DNA from: Actinomadura darangshiensis
GTDB taxonomy: Bacteria > Actinomycetota > Actinomycetes > Streptosporangiales > Streptosporangiaceae
DNA: 40,273 nt
Reading direction: 5' to 3'
Assembly: GCF_004349235.1 (NCBI RefSeq)
Contig: NZ_SMKY01000051.1
Span: forward strand, 1 to 40,273
Shown here: positions 37,290-40,273 of the stretch, piece after piece
Numbering within the stretch: position 1 is the stretch's first letter
How the letters are laid out: every line of letters begins with the position of its first letter
The notes under the pieces: generated by a model
Databases searched by the model: none
What the model was told of the DNA's origin: nothing
The model's input: only the letters and a program-made list of their open reading frames with translations
Made by a program: the position numbers and the translations under genes

Positions 37290-37593
37290 GTGACGCGGTG
37301 TGTCCGCCGGTCCTTCCGGTACCGCTTCTACCCGGCCTCGGAGCAGGCCGAGCATCTGAGCCGCACTTTCGGTTGTGTCCGTCTGGTTTACAACATGGCC
37401 GTGAAAGCGCGCATCGGCCATCGGGTCGGCGGAAAGGCGAAACGCCTGTGGAGCCGGTATCAGACCTCAACGGGAGACTTCTTTCCAAGCGGAGAAGTCA
37501 AGTCTGGCATGGTAGTTCCGACGAACCACCGTGCCGCAGGGTTCCACGCCGGGGAGCCCACGTCCGGCTGTGGCCGCGCCCGGGAGGCAGCCC
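37290..37593 (+). pseudogene. Remnant of an IS605-family TnpB gene
   Basis: From GTG 37290 the frame reads RRSFRYRFYPASEQ then SRTFGCVRLVYNMAVKAR (to about 37412), a clear match to the N-terminal helix-turn-helix region of TnpB/OrfB. The RuvC domain and zinc finger are missing; the following 180 nt are unlike TnpB and run into the next gene's ribosome binding site. It is a decayed insertion. The open frame continues to 37835, but that part overlaps the PaaK gene. This stretch accounts for the only gap above 300 nt. Confidence 0.65.
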
Positions 37594-38880
37594 ATGTTCG
37601 ACCCCAAGGCCGAGGCGATGTCCCTGGACGAGCGCGCCGCGCTGCAGCGGCACCGGCTCTGGGGTCTCGTCGACCGGCTCCTGGCGGCGGACGGCGTGCA
37701 GGGACGGCGGCTCAAGGAGGCCGGCGTCGGCGGCGGCGCCGACGTGACGCTCGCCGGGCTCCGGAACCTCCCGTTCACCACCAAGCAGGACCTCTGGGAC
37801 AACTACCCGTTCGGGATGCTCGCCGTCCCGCGTGATCAGGTCGCCGCGGTGCACGGATCCAGCGGAACACGGGGGCGCCCGACGCTCGTCGCCTACACCA
37901 AGGCCGACCTCGACCTCTGGGCGGCGATGTGCGCGCGCTCGCTGTCGTGCGCGGGCGCGTCGCCGGGCAGCATCGTCCACAACGCCTACGGGTACGGGCT
38001 GTTCACCGGCGGCATCGGCATCCACCAGGGCGCCGTGGCGTTCGGCGCGACCGTCGTGCCCATGTCCGGCGGCATGACCGACCGGCAGGTGCGGATGCTC
38101 GCCGACCTGCGCGCCGACATCCTCACCTGCACCCCCGCGTACGCGCTGCGGCTCGGCGAGGCCGTCGCCGAGGCGGGCGTCGAACTGCCCGCGCTCAAGG
38201 CGGGCCTGTTCGGCGCCGAACCCTGGTCGGAGGAACTGCGCACGGCCATCGAGGACGTGCTGCCGATCAAGGCGATGGACATCTACGGGCTGTCGGAGGT
38301 CATCGGCCCCGGCGTCGCCACCGAATGCCTGGAGCAGGACGGCCTGCACGTCAACGAGGACCACTTCATCGTCGAGGCCGTCGACCCGTCCACCGGCGAC
38401 CCCGTCGAGGACGGCACGCCCGGCGAACTCGTCTTCACCACCCCCACCAAGCAGGCGCTGCCGCTGCTCCGCTACCGGACGGGCGACATCGCGTCCCTGA
38501 CCCGCGGCGAATGCGCCTGCGGGCGGACCCTGGTCCGGATGAGCAAGGTCCTCGGCCGCGCCGACGACATGCTCGTCGTCCGCGGCGTCAACGTGTACCC
38601 GAGCGAGGTCGAACGCGTCCTGCTCGGGTCCGGGCTCGTCCGGCCGCACTACCAGCTGGTCGTCGACCGGCGCAGCCCGTCCGTCCGGCTGCTCGTCGCC
38701 TGCGAGGCCCTGTCGGGCGACCCGGAGGACGCGCTCGTCCACACGCTGCACGAGGCCCTCGGCCTCACCGCCGAGGTGGTCGTCCTCCCCGACGGTGCCG
38801 TGCCGAGGGTCGAGGTCGGCAAGGCCGTCCGCGTCGTGACCTGGGAGGACGGCGCCCCGCCGCTGCCCGGCCTCGCCTGA
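37594..38880 (+). CDS. PaaK-like phenylacetate-CoA ligase
   Basis: The 428-residue adenylate-forming enzyme has the PaaK P-loop [28 protein letters not shown], the YRTGD loop and a [16 protein letters not shown] hinge. It should activate an aryl acid such as phenylacetate to the CoA ester. No other paa genes are nearby, so the substrate is not certain. ATG at 37594 follows GGGAGG; the frame is open back to 37531, but that part lies in the TnpB remnant. A hairpin follows. Confidence 0.9.
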   Translation: MFDPKAEAMSLDERAALQRHRLWGLVDRLLAADGVQGRRLKEAGVGGGADVTLAGLRNLPFTTKQDLWDNYPFGMLAVPRDQVAAVHGSSGTRGRPTLVAYTKADLDLWAAMCARSLSCAGASPGSIVHNAYGYGLFTGGIGIHQGAVAFGATVVPMSGGMTDRQVRMLADLRADILTCTPAYALRLGEAVAEAGVELPALKAGLFGAEPWSEELRTAIEDVLPIKAMDIYGLSEVIGPGVATECLEQDGLHVNEDHFIVEAVDPSTGDPVEDGTPGELVFTTPTKQALPLLRYRTGDIASLTRGECACGRTLVRMSKVLGRADDMLVVRGVNVYPSEVERVLLGSGLVRPHYQLVVDRRSPSVRLLVACEALSGDPEDALVHTLHEALGLTAEVVVLPDGAVPRVEVGKAVRVVTWEDGAPPLPGLA

Positions 38881-38882
38881 TC

Positions 38883-38909
38883 CCGGGGGCTGGACGTGCC
38901 GGCCCCCGG
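38883..38909 (+). terminator. Hairpin after the PaaK-like gene
   Basis: CCGGGGGC (38883-38890) pairs perfectly with GCCCCCGG (38902-38909) across an 11-nt loop, 3 nt after the stop. Confidence 0.65.
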
Positions 38910-38919
38910 ACCGGCTGGA

Positions 38920-38925
38920 TATTCT
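38920..38925 (+). promoter_or_regulatory. -10 box of nadD (probably leaderless)
   Basis: TATTCT ends 7 nt before ATG 38933; no ribosome binding site is visible. Confidence 0.45.
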
Positions 38926-38932
38926 CGTCGCC

Positions 38933-39532
38933 ATGACGCAAAAGCGGCGCCTGGGGATCATGGGCGGCACGTTCGACCCGATCCACCACGGGCACCTCGT
39001 GGCCGCCAGCGAGGTCGCGCACTTCTACTCCCTCGACGAGGTCGTGTTCGTGCCCACCGGCATCTCCTCCCACAAGGAGGGCCGCGGCATCACCCCCGCC
39101 GAGGACCGCTACCTCATGGCCGTGATCGCCACCGCGTCCAACCCGCGCTTCTCCGTCAGCCGCATCGACATCGACCGCCCCGGCCCCACCTACACCGTCG
39201 ACACCCTCCGCGACATGCGCGAACTCCAGGGCCCCGACGCCGACCTGTTCTTCATCACCGGCGCCGACGCGCTGGAGAAGATGCTCACCTGGCACGACAC
39301 CGACGAACTGTTCGAACTCGCCCACTTCGTCGGCGTCACCCGTCCCGGCCACCGCCTGGCCGACCCCGGGCTCCCCAACGGGCGCGTCTCCCTCATGGAG
39401 GTCCCCGCCCTGTCGATCTCCTCCACCGAATGCCGCGACCGCGTCCACTCGGGCGAACCCATCTGGTACCTCGTCCCCGACGGCATCGTCCAATACATCA
39501 ACAAGCGCACCCTGTACCGCAGCGCCGCCTGA
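38933..39532 (+). CDS. nadD: Nicotinate-nucleotide adenylyltransferase
   Basis: NadD joins AMP to nicotinate mononucleotide to give deamido-NAD. The 199-residue protein has the nucleotidyl-transferase motif [11 protein letters not shown] (HHGH at 18-21) and the C-terminal [10 protein letters not shown] motif. It is followed by rsfS and a histidine phosphatase, a common bacterial order. Confidence 0.97.
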   Translation: MTQKRRLGIMGGTFDPIHHGHLVAASEVAHFYSLDEVVFVPTGISSHKEGRGITPAEDRYLMAVIATASNPRFSVSRIDIDRPGPTYTVDTLRDMRELQGPDADLFFITGADALEKMLTWHDTDELFELAHFVGVTRPGHRLADPGLPNGRVSLMEVPALSISSTECRDRVHSGEPIWYLVPDGIVQYINKRTLYRSAA

Positions 39533-39545
39533 CGATCCGCCCACA

Positions 39546-39551
39546 TATCCT
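39546..39551 (+). promoter_or_regulatory. Possible -10 box of rsfS
   Basis: TATCCT in the 138-nt nadD-rsfS gap predicts a leader of about 113 nt. No -35 is clear. Confidence 0.25.
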
Positions 39552-39670
39552 GGAAGCGGAAGGGGCGCAGCAGCCACTGCGGCCACACGGCGACAAAGGG
39601 GCCGGTCGTCCGCCGCCCGTGAGAAGGTGGAGGCGGAGACGACGCCTACAGGGAGGATCGCGAGAGCATC

Positions 39671-40084
39671 GTGACCGCATCCGAGAGGGCGGCGCAGCTC
39701 GTCCGGATCGCCGCCGAAGCGGCGGGCGACAAGCTGGCCGACGACATTCTTGCCTACGACGTGAGCGAGCAGCTCGTCATCACCGACGCGTTCCTGCTCT
39801 GCTCGGCCCCGAGCGACCGCCAGGTCCGCGCCATCGTGGACGAGGTCGAAAAGCGCCTGCGCGAAGAGGCCGGGGCCAAGCCCGTCCGCCGCGAAGGGGA
39901 GCGCGAAGGCCGCTGGGTCCTGCTGGACTATGCCGACATCATCGTGCACATCCAGCACGAGGAAGACCGCATGTTCTACGCCCTCGAACGGCTCTGGAAA
40001 GACTGCCCCCTCGTCGACCTGCCGGAAAGCGTCACCGCCCACCAGGCCCATCGCGCCCGCGCCGTCGGGAGCCCGAGTGAGTGA
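39671..40084 (+). CDS. rsfS: Ribosomal silencing factor RsfS
   Basis: RsfS binds L14 and blocks subunit joining under starvation. The 137-residue protein matches the family (DUF143): KLADDILAYDVSEQLVITD, then GRWVLLDYADIIVHIQHEEDRMFYALERLW. The GTG start follows GGGAGG at 39651-39656. The next gene overlaps its end by 8 nt. Confidence 0.96.
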   Translation: MTASERAAQLVRIAAEAAGDKLADDILAYDVSEQLVITDAFLLCSAPSDRQVRAIVDEVEKRLREEAGAKPVRREGEREGRWVLLDYADIIVHIQHEEDRMFYALERLWKDCPLVDLPESVTAHQAHRARAVGSPSE

Positions 40085-40273
40085 CGCCCGCCCGGCCCGC
40101 GAACCCGGCCGGCGCCGGCTCGTCCTCTGGCGGCACGGCCAGACCGCCTGGAACGTCGAACGCCGCTTCCAAGGCAAAACCGACATCCCGCTGGACGAGA
40201 CCGGCCTCGCGCAGGCCCGGCGAGCCGCGAGCCTCCTCGCCGGGCTCCACCCCACCGCCCTCCTCGCCTCCCC
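40077..40273 (+). CDS. Histidine phosphatase / phosphoglycerate-mutase-like protein (3' truncated)
   Basis: From GTG 40077 the frame reads to the window end without a stop. It carries LVLWRHGQTAWN with the catalytic RHG (His20 as phospho-acceptor) and the FQGKTDIPLDETG stretch typical of this family. Its position after nadD-rsfS fits a small-molecule or NAD-related phosphatase, but the specificity is unknown. The start overlaps rsfS by 8 nt, so translation is probably coupled. Confidence 0.88.
   Translation, partial: MSDARPAREPGRRRLVLWRHGQTAWNVERRFQGKTDIPLDETGLAQARRAASLLAGLHPTALLAS

Overview
The window is high-GC actinobacterial chromosome. GTG starts, very GC-rich third codon positions, loop-stem terminators without long T runs, twin ClpP genes, an RNase E with long low-complexity tails and a folC-DUF4233 pair all fit. 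The gene order (tig, clpP1-clpP2-clpX, valS, folC, ndk, mreBCD-mrdA-rodA, a TIGR03960/DUF2344 pair, rne, rplU-rpmA-obg, proB, proA, nadD, rsfS, phosphatase) resembles the Streptomyces core region. The extra genes suggest a Streptosporangiales member such as Actinomadura, but that is inference at moderate confidence.

Layout. 1-6200: end of an unidentified gene, a convergent EamA/DMT transporter, then protein quality control: trigger factor, a ClpP1-ClpP2 operon with a likely ClgR operator upstream, and clpX. 6200-8000: a minus-strand two-component system (histidine kinase and LuxR response regulator, stop-start overlap). 8026-14775: valS, a GTGP-repeat membrane protein, a divergent FolC-like Mur ligase, then folC and DUF4233. 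14776-16911: a divergent MFS-like membrane protein and ndk. 17116-23082: the elongasome operon mreB-mreC-mreD-mrdA-rodA, the last three joined by GTGA overlaps. 23143-29406: a TIGR03960-type radical SAM protein, its DUF2344 partner and rne. 29693-34256: rplU, rpmA, obg, proB and proA. 34340-37222: a Tat-exported metallophosphoesterase convergent with an M48 peptidase. 37290-37593: a decayed IS605-type TnpB remnant. 37594-40273: a PaaK-like ligase, nadD, rsfS and the start of a histidine phosphatase.

The genes are mainly housekeeping: protein folding and turnover, tRNA charging, folate, nucleotide balance, lateral wall synthesis, RNA decay, ribosome assembly and silencing, proline and NAD synthesis. 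No prophage, CRISPR array, tRNA or rRNA was seen.

I did not find a clear new multi-gene system. The points most worth a second look are an 18-codon ORF joining obg to proB by two ATGA overlaps, the FolC paralogue lacking the HNP motif, the radical SAM/DUF2344 pair beside the RNA/ribosome genes, structured leaders ahead of rne and rplU, and a repeated short gap between -10-like boxes and start codons that predicts leaderless mRNAs.
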